Assembly (NCBI GenBank): GCA_030636125.1
Contig: DAOVXM010000139.1
Span: 1 to 6,886 of the forward strand
Direction of reading: 5' to 3'
DNA length: 6,886 nt
Source: Chloroflexota bacterium
Lineage (GTDB): Bacteria; Chloroflexota; Anaerolineae; Anaerolineales; UBA4823
Shown here: piece by piece, positions 6,312 to 6,886 of the stretch
How positions within the stretch are numbered: the first letter of the stretch is position 1
How the letters are laid out: the number at the start of each line of letters is the position of its first letter
Notes under the pieces: generated by a model
Databases searched by the model: none
Seen by the model: the letters and a program-made list of their open reading frames with translations, nothing else
Told to the model about the DNA's origin: nothing
Position numbers and translations under genes: made by a program

Positions 6312-6480
6312 TTATATTTACATAATGCTGGGCGCTATCCTAAGGCCACACCCAGCAGCTCCGATGGTCGCTGCGGGCATGCCGGCTGCAACAGCACCAA
6401 AAACAAAATCAACCGCCAGTTCCTCGGGGAAATTGTGCAAGATGATCGCTACAACCAGCAACACGCTAAGAAGCCAACAC
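6312..6480 (-). pseudogene. Probable decayed fragment of a ZIP-family metal transporter
   Basis: On the - strand, just after the aminotransferase stop, one frame encodes VVAIILHNFPEELAVDFVFG and then AVAAGMPAATIGAA. ZIP transporters carry H-N-x-P-E-G-x-A-V in TM4, where His, Asn and Glu contribute to the metal site; here the Gly is replaced by Glu. After GAA (about 6354) the frame turns to CGLRIAPSIM and stops at 6318-6320. A shift at about 6350 instead reads V-A-L (6341-6349) and then, with one more base change, G-I-A, as expected for the start of TM5. No start codon or ribosome site is credible and the N-terminal half is absent. I infer a remnant left by deletion. Both boundaries are approximate, and the identification rests on one strong motif and its context. 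Confidence 0.5.
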
Positions 6481-6886
6481 CTGGTAGAGACGGTCCAGGC
6501 CCTCGTTGACATACTCTGCCGACAGCCCGTAACTTATGCGCAAATGCTGATCCAGTCCAAAATGGTCGCCAGGCACCACGAAGGTTTGCTTTTCCTCGAT
6601 CAGGCGTTCCACTAGCCTGGATGAATTGACCTCTCGATGGTAGCGAACAAATGCCACAGCAGCCGCCTGGGGAGGGATGAGCGAGAACATTTCATCGTGT
6701 TGCTGGTACCAGCGCTCGAAGTTCCGGTAGCCTCCCCGGACATATTTACGGGCGCGAACCACCAAGCGCGGGCGAACCTCAGGAGAGAGCGCGTATGCAG
6801 CTAATTTGTTGCTCAACTTAGTGGCACAAATCGTAATGTAATCCTGGCGAGCCCAGATCTCTTGCGCCATATCCGATGGAGCGACC
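6466..6886 (-). CDS. Class I/II PLP-dependent aminotransferase, C-terminal part only
   Basis: The frame is open to the window edge (residues VAPSD precede the first Met at 6870), so the gene is cut at its 5' end and only about 139 residues are seen. They fit the C-terminal small domain of fold-type I aminotransferases of the MalY/PatB or aspartate-aminotransferase kind. Visible segments are an EIWARQDYITI segment that normally follows the PLP-lysine region, an alpha-helical stretch, IPPQAAAVAFVRY, then VVPGDHFGLDQHLRISYG. The Arg of LRISYG (codon 6538-6540) is the expected ligand of the substrate carboxylate. The catalytic Lys lies outside the window, so substrate and exact reaction (transamination or beta-elimination) are undetermined. 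The end QVLAS looks natural. A strong hairpin terminator lies about 180 bases downstream. Confidence 0.88.
   Translation of the reverse strand, partial: VAPSDMAQEIWARQDYITICATKLSNKLAAYALSPEVRPRLVVRARKYVRGGYRNFERWYQQHDEMFSLIPPQAAAVAFVRYHREVNSSRLVERLIEEKQTFVVPGDHFGLDQHLRISYGLSAEYVNEGLDRLYQVLAS

Noticed and set aside
6208..6615. Open frame on the + strand across the large hairpin and the aminotransferase end
   Set aside because: It reads through a 22-bp perfect hairpin and is antisense to the aminotransferase; its translation has no recognisable domain.

Overview
The window looks like chromosomal DNA of a free-living bacterium with moderate GC content. The gene styles (acyl thioesterase, group II decarboxylase, membrane-anchored class III cyclase, MalY/PatB-type aminotransferase) remind me of environmental Chloroflexota (Anaerolineae). 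That placement is an inference from protein style; no rRNA or other marker is present. I see no phage, IS, CRISPR, tRNA or rRNA features.

Left part, + strand (1-4130). The window opens inside a two-hotdog acyl thioesterase gene that lacks its 5' end. After an 84-base gap with a possible promoter comes a tight run of three genes with gaps of about 20 bases: a PLP-dependent aromatic-amino-acid-type decarboxylase, a six-helix membrane adenylate cyclase and a GNAT acetyltransferase. The three are probably co-transcribed. A perfect 32-bp palindrome (4146-4177) ends this unit and also faces the convergent unit from the right.

Middle part, - strand (6103 down to 4215). Three consecutive small membrane-protein genes, each with a clear Shine-Dalgarno sequence, form an operon that I cannot assign to a known family. 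By eye they are related: the first gene has one copy of a two-helix module of about 90 residues, and the second and third each have two tandem copies. This gives five copies of one module in 1.9 kb and is the most unusual content of the window.

Right part, - strand (6886 down to about 6312). The C-terminal part of a class I/II PLP aminotransferase enters from the right edge and stops at 6466. Just downstream, in the same orientation, lies a short decayed piece that resembles TM4 to TM5 of a ZIP-family metal transporter, with an apparent frameshift. A 22-bp perfect stem flanked by A6/T6 (6236-6285) then closes this unit and separates it from the membrane-protein operon.
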